From Desulfobacterales bacterium (GTDB taxonomy: Bacteria > Desulfobacterota > Desulfobacteria > Desulfobacterales > JAHDSC01), in the NCBI GenBank assembly GCA_018432925.1, contig JAHDSC010000018.1, forward strand, positions 1 to 64,000: a stretch of DNA of 64,000 nt, in the 5' to 3' direction. The translations under genes were made by a program, and so were the position numbers. The notes under the pieces are model-generated. The model was not told the origin of the DNA. It did not search any database and was given only the letters and a program-made list of their open reading frames with translations. This document shows, piece by piece, positions 10,673 through 19,826 of the stretch; positions within the stretch are counted from its first letter, which is position 1; every line of letters starts with the position of its first letter.

Positions 10673-11208
10673 CCGTTTTCTCCATTGTAATTGACAAGCC
10701 GCGCTCTGGAAATGTTTTGAAAAGCAATGGCTACTGTCTTGTCATCGACTAAGAGTGTGACGACATCTCCTGATATGCCTAAAAGGATACCTTTAAAATT
10801 TTTCCTGCCATCAACAGGTTCCGCAACCCGGATCTTTGCTTCCATTCCACTAAATCTTTCAAAATCCTGTTTTTTCCCCAACGGACGATCCGAGCCCGGT
10901 GATGAGATCTCAAGATTATACGACCCATCGCTATTCAGATTCACATCCAGCAGGTCACCCAACTGGCGGCTGATATTCACACAGTCGTCCAGCGTAACCC
11001 CCCCTGGTTTGTCTATATAAATACGAAGCGTTCTTCCCGAAGGCTCCCGCTGATATTCAACATAAACCAGTTCCATTCCTTCGGCTTGACATAGCGATTC
11101 TGCCAATTCGTTAACCTGATTGACAATTTTTGCCTTGTGTGCCAAAAAATATTTTTCTTCCGATGCTTCCGGTCTTTTTGTTTTCGATCTTTTTCTTTGC
11201 GCTTTCAT
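10663..11208 (-). CDS. rimP: Ribosome maturation factor RimP
   Basis: 181 residues with a short basic N-terminal extension (MKAQRKRSKTKRPEASEEK) before the usual RimP start region. Hallmarks are GMELVYVEYQREPSGRTLRIYIDKPGGVTLDDC, SRQLGDLLDV and NLEISSPGSDRPL. It assists 30S assembly. It is the first gene of the rimP-nusA-infB operon and lies just downstream of the terminator that follows tRNA-Gly, so a promoter should lie at about 11210-11225 or transcription may read through that terminator. Confidence 0.94.
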   Translation of the reverse strand: MKAQRKRSKTKRPEASEEKYFLAHKAKIVNQVNELAESLCQAEGMELVYVEYQREPSGRTLRIYIDKPGGVTLDDCVNISRQLGDLLDVNLNSDGSYNLEISSPGSDRPLGKKQDFERFSGMEAKIRVAEPVDGRKNFKGILLGISGDVVTLLVDDKTVAIAFQNISRARLVNYNGENGCL

Positions 11209-11224
11209 CGACTTTGAGACTTCT

Positions 11225-11252
11225 AAAAAAACAAAAACGGGCTAAAAGCCCG
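11225..11252 (-). terminator. Rho-independent terminator after tRNA-Gly
   Basis: On the minus strand CGGGCT/AGCCCG form a 6-bp GC-rich stem with a 3-base loop, followed directly by TTTTTGTTTTTTT. It stands 165 bases after tRNA-Gly and just before rimP, separating the infC-pheT operon from the rimP-pnp operon. Confidence 0.85.
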
Positions 11253-11417
11253 CTTCTTTTCTTGCAAGTAGACCTTTTGTAGTGGATCGAAAGATGTTAT
11301 CCGTTCATGCGACTAACCATAAAAAAAGTTAAATCCAAACCACACCTAACATAGACAAAAGCTCTACCTTACCCAGCGTTCACCATAAAAAAGCCGGACT
11401 TTTAGGACTTTTAATGG

Positions 11418-11490
11418 AGCGGGCAACGAGATTCGAACTCGCGACACCAAGCTTGGGAAGCTTGTACTCTACCAACTGAGCTATGCCCGC
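11418..11490 (-). tRNA. tRNA-Gly (anticodon CCC)
   Basis: A full cloverleaf of 73 nt can be drawn on the minus strand. Acceptor GCGGGCA pairs with TGCCCGC. The anticodon stem CAAGC/GCTTG encloses loop TTCCCAA, giving anticodon CCC, which reads GGG. The T-arm carries TTCGAAT, and discriminator base T is typical of bacterial tRNA-Gly. CCA is not encoded. Confidence 0.95.
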
Positions 11491-11626
11491 TCGTCAAGCC
11501 TTGAAATTAAAGTAAAAAAGATTTTTTGTCAATATTTTTAAACAATAAATTAACATGCAAGGAAGGAAAACAGCGGGAAACGATCAACGGGAAACGAGCC
11601 TGCGATCCTTTGAATCGGCAAATGCA

Positions 11627-12022
11627 TTAAACCAGCAGATCCCGGATGCTTGCAAGCTCCGATCGGATCTCCTCAAGCGTTGGGTTGGTGGTCTTTTCTT
11701 TTTTATCACCGAACTCTGCCTTCAGGTATTGCTTTGCCCCCTCAATGGTAAACCTGTTGTTGTAAAGGAGATTTTTGATTTTCAAAATCAGCTCAATATC
11801 CGTTCTTCGATAAAGTCTTTGGCCTGAAGCGGTTCGTTTTGGATTGATTCTTGAAAATTCGGTCTCCCAGAACCTTAAAACATAACTTGGAAGTCCGGTA
11901 ATGGAACTGACTTCACCGATTTTGAAGTAAAGCTTTTCGGGTATTTCCACCGCAAGGGGGTTTTTATCTCGCATCGTAAAACAATCACATCCCGGAAGCT
12001 CTTCAGCCCGGCAATTCGGCAT
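11627..12022 (-). CDS. MerR-family transcriptional regulator
   Basis: Small MerR-type regulator, about 115-131 residues depending on start. The helix-turn-helix and wing are clear: FKIGEVSSITGLPSYVLRFWETEF followed by INPKRTASGQRLYRRTDIELILKIKNLLYN. A short predicted coiled-coil C-terminus follows, with no effector-binding domain. The start is uncertain. ATG 12020-12022 lies inside the end of pheT (20-base overlap); ATG 11972-11974 is the alternative and neither has a strong ribosome binding site. A small MerR regulator after pheT is a recurrent arrangement in Desulfobacterota and their relatives; its targets are unknown. Confidence 0.88.
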   Translation of the reverse strand: MPNCRAEELPGCDCFTMRDKNPLAVEIPEKLYFKIGEVSSITGLPSYVLRFWETEFSRINPKRTASGQRLYRRTDIELILKIKNLLYNNRFTIEGAKQYLKAEFGDKKEKTTNPTLEEIRSELASIRDLLV

Positions 12023-14417
12023 CAAACTCGACGATAAGCTTCTGTGTAATGGTTTTATGAATTCGGCTCACCTCGTCATCTTCCAGGGTTTTACGGTTTG
12101 ATCGGTAGGTTATTCTCAAGGAAATACTCTTTTTCCCTGGTGGAATCGGGCGGCCTTCGTAAACATCAATCAGATGGGTGGCTTCAACCAGCTCTTCCCG
12201 AAAATTCTCAATGCTCTCCAGAATATCAGACGATACAACGTATCCCGGAACAATAATGGTGATATCTCTGGAAACCGCCGGAAATTTGGGAACCGGTTTT
12301 GCTTGTCTGCCAGCAGGCATGAGAGCACCGAGATGCTCCAAGCTGGTTTCAAAAATAAAAGCGGGTTGCTTTAAGTCGAAATTTAAAAGAACTTGAGGAT
12401 CAATCTCTCCGACAAGACCGATTATCTTGTTCTGAGCAACGATCTGTGCGGTATGACCGGGTTTGGTATAGGTGCACGACCGATCCGGTATCCTGGTAAA
12501 TTTTATAGGATCAAGATTCAAGGCATTCAGCAACCCTTCGACGATCCCTTTCATGTCATAAAAATCACAATCCGTTTCCTTTGAATACCAGGTTGTTTCA
12601 ATTCTTTTTCCTGTCCAGAGGCCTGTCAAAATTTCTATCTCCTCCGGCAAATTCTCCTGACCCGTACCGATAAAGATTTTGCCTACTTCAAACAATTGAA
12701 GCGTTTTTATCTGCTGCCCGACGTTCCGCCGCATTGTTTCGAGCAACCCCGGAATCAACGAACTCCTCATTACTGCTTGATCCTCGGTCAGTGGATTCAG
12801 TATCTTCACCAGGTCTCTGCGTCGATCGTCGGATTCAAATCGCAACCGATCACAGGAATCTTCTCTTATAAAACTGTAATTAATGACTTCGGTAAATCCA
12901 AAGCCATTCATCAGACTTTTAATCTTGTTTCGTAAATCCAGCCGTTTTAACGGCCGTCTAGCTTCGGCGGGTATCAAAGGAAAAGTGGTCGGAATTTTGT
13001 CGTAGCCGGAAAGACGGGCAATCTCTTCCACCAGATCGATCGAACCTGAAATATCGACTCTGAATGAGGGAGGAATAACAAAAAGTTTATCCGCCGTCGC
13101 TTTTTCCGTCTTGAACTCAATCGATTGTAATAAGCGCTCGATTTCGTTTTGATCCAGCCTCAGACCCAAAAGACGGCTGGCATCTTTCACGCTCAGACGG
13201 ATGCGTTTTTCCCCGATTGGTCTTGGATATTCGTCAATAACCCCTCCAACGAATGTCCCACCGCAAACTTCGACCATTAATCGGGCGGCCCTGTTCAAAG
13301 CCGTGATGGTACCGCTCGGATCAACACCCCTTTCAAAGCGGTGAGAAGCTTCCGTGCTCAAACCCAGTTTTTTTGAGGTCTTGCGAATGCCGACGGGTGT
13401 GAAATATGCACTTTCAATTAGAACCCGGGTTGTAGCAGCATCGATCTCCGAGTTGGATCCGCCCATAACGCCTGCGAGTGCCACGGGTTTTTCTCCATCA
13501 CAGATCATCAGCATATTCTGGGAAAGTGAACGTTCCTTCCGGTCCAAAGTGAAAATCTTTTCACCCTCGCGGGCCGTCCGGACCACGATCCTGTTTTCAG
13601 CCAACCTGTCAAAATCAAATGCATGCAGCGGCTGACCGATTTCCATCATCACGAAGTTCGTAATGTCAACAATGTTGTTGATCGGTCTAAGCCCGACGGA
13701 CAGAAGCCGGTCCCTCAGCCAAAAAGGAGACGGGGCAACCTTTAGGTTTTCAACAATTCTCGCCGCATAACGCGGGCAAAGGTCCGGAGATTCAATCGAC
13801 ACGGAGGTCGGCCCGGAAGCGTAATTTTCAGATTCGAAAATCGCCGCGTCCGGATAGGTTACGCTGGTTTTATGCAGAGCCGCTACTTCACGTGCAATGC
13901 CGATCATGCTAAGGCAATCCGGCCGGTTTGGGGTCAGATCGATTTCAATTACCTTATCTGCGAGAGCAAGCGCTTTTGCGAGGCACTCTCCGACAGTGAG
14001 GCTGCTGCCGAGTTCCATGATTCCGTTACGGTCTTCGCCCAGTTCCAGCTCCGCTTCACTGCAAAGCATGCCTTCTGATTTTTCCCCTCGAATGATACTT
14101 TTTTTAAGAACCGCGCCATCCGGAAATACAGTCCCCGGCAAGGCGACCGGGGCAAGCATACCTTCAGCGACATTCGGCGCACCGCAGACAACAGAGATGA
14201 GTCTTTCCCCCAAGTTCACATGGCAGATTTTTAAATGATCCGATTTCAGATGCGGGGTAATTTTGGCAATCCGTCCAACCACAACAGAGTCCAGATAGTC
14301 ATATCGATCTGAAACCGAACTGACTTCAAGACCCACCATGGTCAGTGCTTCCGCCAGTTGATCCACTTCCATTTCAATCGGAACGTAATCTCTGAGCCAG
14401 CTCAAACTGATTTTCAT
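12003..14417 (-). CDS. pheT: Phenylalanine--tRNA ligase beta subunit
   Basis: 804 residues, a full-length bacterial PheT. A tRNA-binding OB domain (about 40-150), the B3/B4 editing domain (about 210-385), the B5 domain (about 400-475), the catalytic-like core, and the C-terminal ferredoxin-fold anticodon-binding domain (about 705-800, PKFPAVSRDITIIVP) can be followed in order. It pairs with PheS as an alpha2-beta2 enzyme. One base separates its start from the pheS stop. Confidence 0.98.
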   Translation of the reverse strand: MKISLSWLRDYVPIEMEVDQLAEALTMVGLEVSSVSDRYDYLDSVVVGRIAKITPHLKSDHLKICHVNLGERLISVVCGAPNVAEGMLAPVALPGTVFPDGAVLKKSIIRGEKSEGMLCSEAELELGEDRNGIMELGSSLTVGECLAKALALADKVIEIDLTPNRPDCLSMIGIAREVAALHKTSVTYPDAAIFESENYASGPTSVSIESPDLCPRYAARIVENLKVAPSPFWLRDRLLSVGLRPINNIVDITNFVMMEIGQPLHAFDFDRLAENRIVVRTAREGEKIFTLDRKERSLSQNMLMICDGEKPVALAGVMGGSNSEIDAATTRVLIESAYFTPVGIRKTSKKLGLSTEASHRFERGVDPSGTITALNRAARLMVEVCGGTFVGGVIDEYPRPIGEKRIRLSVKDASRLLGLRLDQNEIERLLQSIEFKTEKATADKLFVIPPSFRVDISGSIDLVEEIARLSGYDKIPTTFPLIPAEARRPLKRLDLRNKIKSLMNGFGFTEVINYSFIREDSCDRLRFESDDRRRDLVKILNPLTEDQAVMRSSLIPGLLETMRRNVGQQIKTLQLFEVGKIFIGTGQENLPEEIEILTGLWTGKRIETTWYSKETDCDFYDMKGIVEGLLNALNLDPIKFTRIPDRSCTYTKPGHTAQIVAQNKIIGLVGEIDPQVLLNFDLKQPAFIFETSLEHLGALMPAGRQAKPVPKFPAVSRDITIIVPGYVVSSDILESIENFREELVEATHLIDVYEGRPIPPGKKSISLRITYRSNRKTLEDDEVSRIHKTITQKLIVEFDAELPG

Positions 14418-14418
14418 A

Positions 14419-15426
14419 CTAAAATTGCCTTAAGAACCTTAAATCATTTTCAAAATATTTCCGTATATCATCGATTCCGTATTGGAGCATGGCAATTCGT
14501 TCAATGCCCATTCCGAAAGCAAATCCGGAATAACGCTTTGGATCGTATCCGACGTTTTCAAACACGGCGGGGTGAACCATGCCTGAACCGAGTATCTCAA
14601 GCCATCCGCTTTGCGAACAAACCCGACATCCCTTTCCCCTGCACATGACGCAAAGAATGTCCACCTCCGCGCTGGGTTCGGTAAACGGAAAAAAGCTGGG
14701 TCGAAATCTTACACTTGTCTGCTCATCAAATATCCGATGGATGAATGTGGTCAGTATTCCCTTCAAATCCCCGAATGATATGTTTTCATCCACCATCAGG
14801 CCTTCCACCTGGTGAAACATCGGCGTGTGTGTCAGATCTGAGTCGCGTCGGTAAACCTTACCGGGTGCAATAATTCTCACCGGCGGCGCCTGCTTTTCCA
14901 TCACCCGGATCTGCATGGGGGACGTTTGCGTACGTAGCACGATATTGTCCGACACGTAGAATGTATCATGCATATCCCTGGCAGGATGGTCTTTTGGGAT
15001 ATTGAGGGCTTCGAAATTATAATAATCCGTTTCAACCTCCGGCCCTTCGGCGATTTGAAAGCCCAAGCCGGAGAATATGTCGCATATCTGTCGAATCGTC
15101 TGGGTAATCGGATGCAAAGATCCCTGCCGAATGATTCGACCCGGCAATGAAACATCAATTCGATCGATCGCTTCAGCAGCCTCTCTTTCAAATCGATTGG
15201 AGGCTTCCGCAAACTTCTTGGCAAGTATGCTTTTCAGTTCATTCGCTCTCTTGCCTGCCTGTGGCCTTTCTTCCGGAGGAATTTTCGAAATGTTTCTCAG
15301 AAATTTTGTAAGGTAACCCTTTCGCCCCAGGTATCGAACGGAAATGACCTTTACAGCCTCGGCATCCGAAGCGGTTTCAAGCTCTGCAAGGGCTTCTTCA
15401 TAAATCTTTTCTATGGCTTTTCCCAC
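14419..15426 (-). CDS. pheS: Phenylalanine--tRNA ligase alpha subunit
   Basis: 335 residues from a GTG start. An N-terminal coiled coil (1-85, including [16 protein letters not shown]) precedes the class II catalytic core. Motif 2 is at [23 protein letters not shown] and motif 3 at [22 protein letters not shown]. Four Cys near residues 265-277 ([17 protein letters not shown]) are a common PheS feature. It charges tRNA-Phe together with PheT. It is 72 bases downstream of rplT in the conserved infC-rpmI-rplT-pheST order. Confidence 0.98.
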   Translation of the reverse strand: MGKAIEKIYEEALAELETASDAEAVKVISVRYLGRKGYLTKFLRNISKIPPEERPQAGKRANELKSILAKKFAEASNRFEREAAEAIDRIDVSLPGRIIRQGSLHPITQTIRQICDIFSGLGFQIAEGPEVETDYYNFEALNIPKDHPARDMHDTFYVSDNIVLRTQTSPMQIRVMEKQAPPVRIIAPGKVYRRDSDLTHTPMFHQVEGLMVDENISFGDLKGILTTFIHRIFDEQTSVRFRPSFFPFTEPSAEVDILCVMCRGKGCRVCSQSGWLEILGSGMVHPAVFENVGYDPKRYSGFAFGMGIERIAMLQYGIDDIRKYFENDLRFLRQF

Positions 15427-15497
15427 GGCATTCGCTCGATTTTAATGCAGTTGCAACAATAATTCCATGGAATGACTGAAAACGACCGGAAAACGTT

Positions 15498-15848
15498 TTA
15501 GGCCTGCCCGGAAGCTATATCCGCGATCTGCGAAAATCCATTTGGATCCGATATTGCCAGTTCAGCAAGAACCTTGCGATCAAGTTCGATCTTTGCGGTT
15601 TTCAGCCCATGAATCAATTTACTGTAAGACAAATTGTTCATACGCGCCGCTGCATTAATCCTTACGATCCAAAGTCTTCTGAAATCTCTTTTGCGTCCTT
15701 TTCGATCCCGATAAGCATACATGAGGGCCCTATCTACAGTGTCCGCAGCAGTTCGGAATAATTTGCTGTGGCCCCCACGGTAACCTTTTGCTAATTTCAA
15801 TACTTTGTTTCTACGTCTTCTTGCTTTAAAACCTCTTTTGACACGCAT
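15498..15848 (-). CDS. rplT: 50S ribosomal protein L20
   Basis: 116 residues. It opens [20 protein letters not shown] and continues with [14 protein letters not shown], the family's basic N-terminal extension. The globular part contains [28 protein letters not shown]20 binds 23S rRNA early in assembly and in enterobacteria represses its own operon; whether that applies here cannot be seen. Confidence 0.98.
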   Translation of the reverse strand: MRVKRGFKARRRRNKVLKLAKGYRGGHSKLFRTAADTVDRALMYAYRDRKGRKRDFRRLWIVRINAAARMNNLSYSKLIHGLKTAKIELDRKVLAELAISDPNGFSQIADIASGQA

Positions 15849-15902
15849 CTCTTTTCTCCTGGTATATAATCAATAGGGCTGCAACGTTGTCTTCTTACCA
15901 AA

Positions 15903-16100
15903 TTATCCATTCGGAAGCAGCAGCCGCAGCTCTCTCCGGTCGGATTTGCTTGCAACCCGGTCCTTCCTTAAATATCTTTTGCGTTTCGTGGTCTTTTTTG
16001 TCAAAATATGGCTGGCGTGGGATTTGGAATAAATGAATTTCCCCGTTCCTGTTTTTTTAAAACGCTTTGCGGCAGCACGGTTTGTTTTTATCTTCGGCAT
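15903..16100 (-). CDS. rpmI: 50S ribosomal protein L35
   Basis: 65 residues from ATG 16098-16100, the normal L35 length, opening [20 protein letters not shown] and containing [21 protein letters not shown] longer open frame upstream from 16151 adds residues without resemblance to L35 and is not used. It sits between infC and rplT as expected. Confidence 0.97.
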   Translation of the reverse strand: MPKIKTNRAAAKRFKKTGTGKFIYSKSHASHILTKKTTKRKRYLRKDRVASKSDRRELRLLLPNG

Positions 16101-16247
16101 ATTGGTTTCCTTTATCCTATAATAAAAATAGATGGCGTGAGCAACCAGCAATTACTTGCTCACGCCACCAGCAGCGTTATATTTCCTGAAAGTAAAAATC
16201 CTGATCGTGCGCGGACGGCGGCCGAATCGCTTATATACTTCGGGCAA

Positions 16248-16766
16248 TCATTTTGGAGACAGAATCATCACGATGGTTCGGCCTTCAAATTTGGGACTTT
16301 GCTCCACCACCGCAATTTCACCGGTTTCTTCAACGATTTTAGACAGCAGATCCCTGCCTATCTGAGATAGTGTAATCTCACGGCCCCTGAAAACAACAGT
16401 AACCTTGACCTTATCCTTTTTTTCAAGAAACTTTTTAATATGCCCGATTTTAACGTTTAAATCATGGTCTCCCGTTTTCGGGCGTATCTTGATTTCCTTA
16501 ATCTGAAATGCGCTTTGCTTCTTTTTTGCCTCTTGTTGTTTCTTGGTCAGTTCATACCGGTATCGACCATAGTCCATTATCTTGCAAACAGGAGGGCTTG
16601 CGTTGGGAGAAATTTCCACCAAATCAAGACCGAAATCGGCGGCGGCTTCAAGAGCCTTGTAAATTGGAACAATACCGACCTGTTGACCGTTAGGATCTAT
16701 CACCCTTACCTCTTTTGCCTTGATTTCTTCATTAATGTTGGTTTTCGTTCGTTGCGATATAGCTAT
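16248..16766 (-). CDS. infC: Translation initiation factor IF-3, apparently with an AUA start
   Basis: The protein frame begins within the conserved IF3 N-domain (INEEIKAKEVRVIDPNGQQ), but between the in-frame TGA upstream (16779-16781) and the GTG at 16703 there is no ATG, GTG or TTG. The GTG would delete the conserved N-terminal strand. A strong GAGGAGG at 16774-16780 lies 7 bases before ATA 16764-16766, giving a 172-residue product close to the E. coli length of 180. infC is well known for rare start codons (AUU in E. coli) through which IF3 controls its own synthesis. The C-domain (KIRPKTGDHDLNVKIGHI) is intact. ATA 16758-16760 is a less well spaced alternative. Confidence 0.93.
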   Translation of the reverse strand: MAISQRTKTNINEEIKAKEVRVIDPNGQQVGIVPIYKALEAAADFGLDLVEISPNASPPVCKIMDYGRYRYELTKKQQEAKKKQSAFQIKEIKIRPKTGDHDLNVKIGHIKKFLEKKDKVKVTVVFRGREITLSQIGRDLLSKIVEETGEIAVVEQSPKFEGRTIVMILSPK

Positions 16767-17086
16767 ATTTTCACCTCCTCAATCAACGATTCTCTGGTTG
16801 GCATGATACTCGCCTGGAATAGAAATTGATTGGTCCGTTATTTCCGGTGATTCGGGATAGGAATCATTTATTGACGAACGGCTCGGAGAGATATTGATCC
16901 GTTTTATCTGTAAATATTACGAGTGTTAAATTTCCCTCTCCCAACCATTCATATTCCAAGGCATAGACTGTTGGTATATACATCTTCAATCTATGTAGTT
17001 GCATATAATAACAATATTATGAAAAGCAAGAAAAAAATGTTTTAACGGTTCAAAGTACGGCATGGTTATTATACCTTTTGATGGTT
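16767..17086 (-). other. infC leader and promoter region
   Basis: About 320 bases between the tRNA-Ser genes and infC. It holds the infC ribosome binding site, a candidate promoter at 17002-17029, and roughly 230 bases of untranslated leader. No thrS gene precedes infC, unlike many bacteria. No riboswitch class was recognised. Confidence 0.5.
17002..17029 (-). promoter_or_regulatory. Candidate sigma-70 promoter for the infC operon
   Basis: On the minus strand TTGCTT (17024-17029) and TATATG (17002-17007) are separated by 16 bases in an AT-rich stretch. Both are 4/6 to consensus. It is the best-looking site in the infC leader, but it is a prediction by eye. Confidence 0.35.
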
Positions 17087-17179
17087 TGGCGGAGAGAGAG
17101 GGATTCGAACCCTCGGTGCAGCTTTCACCACACACTCGCTTAGCAGGCGAGCGCCTTCAGCCGACTCGGCCATCTCTCC
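17087..17179 (-). tRNA. tRNA-Ser (anticodon GCT)
   Basis: A class II tRNA of 90 nt plus an encoded CCA (17087-17089). The acceptor stem GGAGAGA pairs with TCTCTCC. The anticodon stem CTCGC/GCGAG encloses CTGCTAA (anticodon GCT, codons AGC/AGU). A long variable arm and discriminator G are present, as expected for serine. Confidence 0.95.
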
Positions 17180-17190
17180 TGAACCATCAT

Positions 17191-17278
17191 TGGCGGAGGG
17201 AGTAGGATTCGAACCCACGGAGCAATTACGCTCAACGGTTTTCAAGACCGCCGCCTTCAACCACTCGGCCATCCCTCC
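17191..17278 (-). tRNA. tRNA-Ser (anticodon TGA)
   Basis: A class II tRNA in tandem 11 bases upstream of tRNA-Ser(GCT). The acceptor stem GGAGGGA pairs with TCCCTCC, the anticodon is TGA (in CTTGAAA), and there is a long variable arm, discriminator G and encoded CCA (17191-17193). It reads UCA and related UCN codons. Confidence 0.95.
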
Positions 17279-17559
17279 AAAAAATCAGCGGAGGATTTTT
17301 TAACATTTTACAAGGTACGGGTCAATATTTTTTATTTGACTAACGGCTATCCGCCGAATAATATAATCTGAATTTACCTATGGCAGATGCAGACTTCGCA
17401 TGGTCCTGATTTCGGCTTACAAGCGGAGATCCGGTTTGAACCGCGAAAACCAGCAAATTCTCCATGGTTTTCCTCAAAGTTCGTAGTCGCATTCAGATCA
17501 TTTTTCATCAAATGAAAACAAATTTTATAATTTGCACGACAAATCGGAAGGATTAAAAT

Positions 17560-18030
17560 ATGAAACAAAAATATCTGATTTCGAGAAGTAAGGACAACAA
17601 AATACTATTAATACAGGAGCTTGCAGAGATTGATAAAGACGTTTTGTCGGCAACCTGTGAAGTGACGTATGACGATTCGGCGATCGAATCGGCCATTGAA
17701 AAGGGAAGCGAAAGGCTAATTGCGGTACTGAGAACTAAGAATTTTTTTCCACCCGGTTTTTATATGGACAAAATTTCCGGATCCGTGATGTCCATGTATG
17801 CTACTCAAAACTTTCAGCAGACGGAGATCTTTGTTGACGAAACCGAGATTTTGCTAAAGGACAGGGAAACGCTTTTTGCCTTGGAAGACGCTGAAGTGGA
17901 ATCCCCTGAAATGGAAGAGCTGCTCGAAGATAATTTCGATGAAGACTATGAGGGAAAAGATGCAATAAAGAATATAAATACGCCTCTTAAACTTGCAGAG
18001 GATGAAACACTTGACACAGAAGAGGATTGA
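17560..18030 (+). CDS. Hypothetical acidic protein
   Basis: 156 residues with a good ribosome binding site (GGAAGG, 8 bases before ATG). I do not recognise a family. The N-terminal half (MKQKYLISRSKDNKILLIQE and on) is mixed; the segment SERLIAVLRTKNFFPPGFYMDKIS looks structured. The C-terminal third is strongly acidic (about 90-156, with EMEELLEDNFDEDYEGKD and a terminal EDETLDTEED). No signal peptide or membrane segment is seen. It is flanked by tRNA-Ser genes and a convergent ACT-domain regulator, so it is probably a single-gene transcript. An acidic tail suggests interaction with a basic partner, which is only a guess. Confidence 0.7.
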   Translation: MKQKYLISRSKDNKILLIQELAEIDKDVLSATCEVTYDDSAIESAIEKGSERLIAVLRTKNFFPPGFYMDKISGSVMSMYATQNFQQTEIFVDETEILLKDRETLFALEDAEVESPEMEELLEDNFDEDYEGKDAIKNINTPLKLAEDETLDTEED

Positions 18031-18236
18031 GATCCGGATTTTTAAATAATTTTATGCCCTTTTGAAGGAATAGGATTTAGTTCCGGCACGTTAAAGATAC
18101 CGCATCAACTTCTCTTGAAAACGGACAGTGCCTATCTAAAAATGAAATTCCTATCTCCTGGAAAAAAACAGGGTCTTTTTGCAAGATCACCCATCTTGCT
18201 CTGCATATAGTATATATGCCTTTTTCTCCGGTGCAT

Positions 18237-18491
18237 TCACCGACATAAAATTGATTTTACACTTACGTTCGGCAAATTTCCCAGTTTTCCCGTCAACGCG
18301 CCCAACTCATCCGTGGTGGCTTCAACAATCAATGCGACTACATGGATCCCTTTTTCCCTGTAGGGAATCCCCATGCGGCCAACGATGATGTCTCCGAACC
18401 GGCCGAGGATATCATTCACACGTGGGGCAGCTTTTTCTCTATCCTCAATGATAATGCCGAGTACCCCAATTCTTTCTTTTTTGTCGGTCAT
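18237..18491 (-). CDS. ACT-domain regulator of the TM1266 (iron-only hydrogenase system) type
   Basis: 84 residues from ATG 18489-18491, preceded by GGAG at a spacing of 6. The sequence KERIGVLGIIIEDREKAAPR followed by VNDILGRFGDIIVGRMGIPYREKGIHVVALIVEATTDELGALTGKLGNLPNVSVK is typical of the small ACT-like proteins found with HydE/HydF/HydG hydrogenase maturation genes. No maturase gene is in the window; instead a decayed nikR lies directly upstream on the same strand. A ligand-sensing role is inferred from the fold. Confidence 0.8.
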   Translation of the reverse strand: MTDKKERIGVLGIIIEDREKAAPRVNDILGRFGDIIVGRMGIPYREKGIHVVALIVEATTDELGALTGKLGNLPNVSVKSILCR

Positions 18492-18629
18492 GTCGATCTC
18501 CACAAGTGACAGATTTTTACATTTTTTATTCATCGGCAAGGAAAATCGCGGGTAAAGCATTATGGGTCTCAACGGAAAGATTTCGCCCGCTTATATGCCT
18601 TGCGCCACAAAATAATATAAAACACGGAT

Positions 18630-19045
18630 GAACTAATTTCTCTTCCGATGCCCGACATACTCGATGTTCGGTGCACTTGCCCTTTCGACGATCGAAGTAT
18701 ATCGGCCGATTCAGGCATCTCATTTGGTGATTCCTTTCCCGAAATGATTTCTAAACAGATAGCGTGTTCCCAATGAATATGCTGAGCGCGAATGATCCGT
18801 GTTTGAAAAATTATGCTTGATATGGGTCAATTTGCTCAAAAGGTTCTTCGCACAGTAATCACAAATCAGGATAATGCCCTCTGCAACATATTTGCCCGTT
18901 TCCCATTCTTTCCTTACCAGTTCCTGACGGATCAAGTCCCGCAGGGCTTCCGACCGGTAATCATAACGATTTTACCTTATATGGGAATCGAACCGATCCG
19001 GCAACCCCTTTTTCATGAAATGCCGAAACGAACGGATGCGGACAT
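18630..19045 (-). pseudogene. nikR: Decayed nickel-responsive regulator NikR
   Basis: From ATG 19043-19045 (AGAGAG upstream) the minus strand reads MSASVRFGIS, the start of a ribbon-helix-helix protein, then loses frame near 19013. The next frame gives LPDRFDSHIR, an in-frame TAA, NRYDYRSEALRDLIRQELVR, then KEWETGKYVAEGIILICDY and LLSKLTHIKHNF. A further frame change gives QHIHWEHAICLEIISGKESP, matching the NikR nickel-site region (QHIH...H...CLEV). At least two frameshifts and one stop make it non-functional. Intact NikR represses nickel uptake genes. Neighbouring ACT regulator and hydrogenase themes fit a lost nickel-regulation locus. Confidence 0.88.
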
Positions 19046-19826
19046 TTTGCTGCTCTCTGCATATTACCATGCTGTTCCATTCGTAACACACACCCCGATG
19101 GTTTTCACCTTATTAGCAAGGCTTTTATTTTGATTCCGGTCCTCCGCGTTGTTACCGTATGTGATGCCTGCAATATTTTTTAACCATCGATCCCGGTTTT
19201 CCGTTTACCAATTGGCCTTGGATGCAAAAATGCTTTTTATTTCTTAGGTTCCATATGGTTATAAACGAAATCCTTTCCGAACAGCGCTCCAGGAAAAATC
19301 CTACAGACCTCACCCATCCTACCCGAATGCGGAGGACGAAATCAAAATATAATTACCTGCCAGGAAACGCACACCGGTCGATCGGCATCTCAACCGCCTG
19401 ACATGGCCGATTCCAATTGACGGCGTCCAAGATGTCGCCCTTGATTTACGGCTTGACACGATTTCCGCCTTTTGCCATATTTTTAAACTTTGAAATATAC
19501 GAGGAATTGAACTGCATGGACATTACCTTACCGACACCGCCTTGGGTGCCGAGACAGACAACGAGCAACACTCGATTTCTGCCGAGATCGATTTCCGGCT
19601 AATAAGGCGATTCAATATAACTATAAAAAATATTCCTTCAAACAATTTTTCATCCTGTTTTCCATGAAACCTTGGTTTTTAAAAAAACATTCCAAAATCC
19701 GGAAACTACAAAAATGTCCGGGAAAGGTTTTCGCATTTCGGGTAAAGATGCGATCCTTTTGATTACAAACCGAAATATTTTTTAAGGAATCGTAAAATAT
19801 AAGGTATTATTTTGAGGGTTTTTTTC
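19046..19826. other. Gene-poor stretch upstream of apbE
   Basis: No intact gene is supported in these 780 bases. A short minus-strand frame near 19455-19590 reads VLLVVCLGTQGGVGK, reminiscent of a deviant P-loop, but is only about 45 codons long and has no further family features. The stretch may be decayed sequence continuing from the nikR remnant. AT-rich DNA at 19620-19820 probably contains the apbE promoter. Confidence 0.4.

Noticed and set aside
19455-19590. Short frame with a P-loop-like GTQGGVGK
   Set aside because: About 45 codons, no Walker B or other family features, lies in decayed-looking DNA; likely chance.
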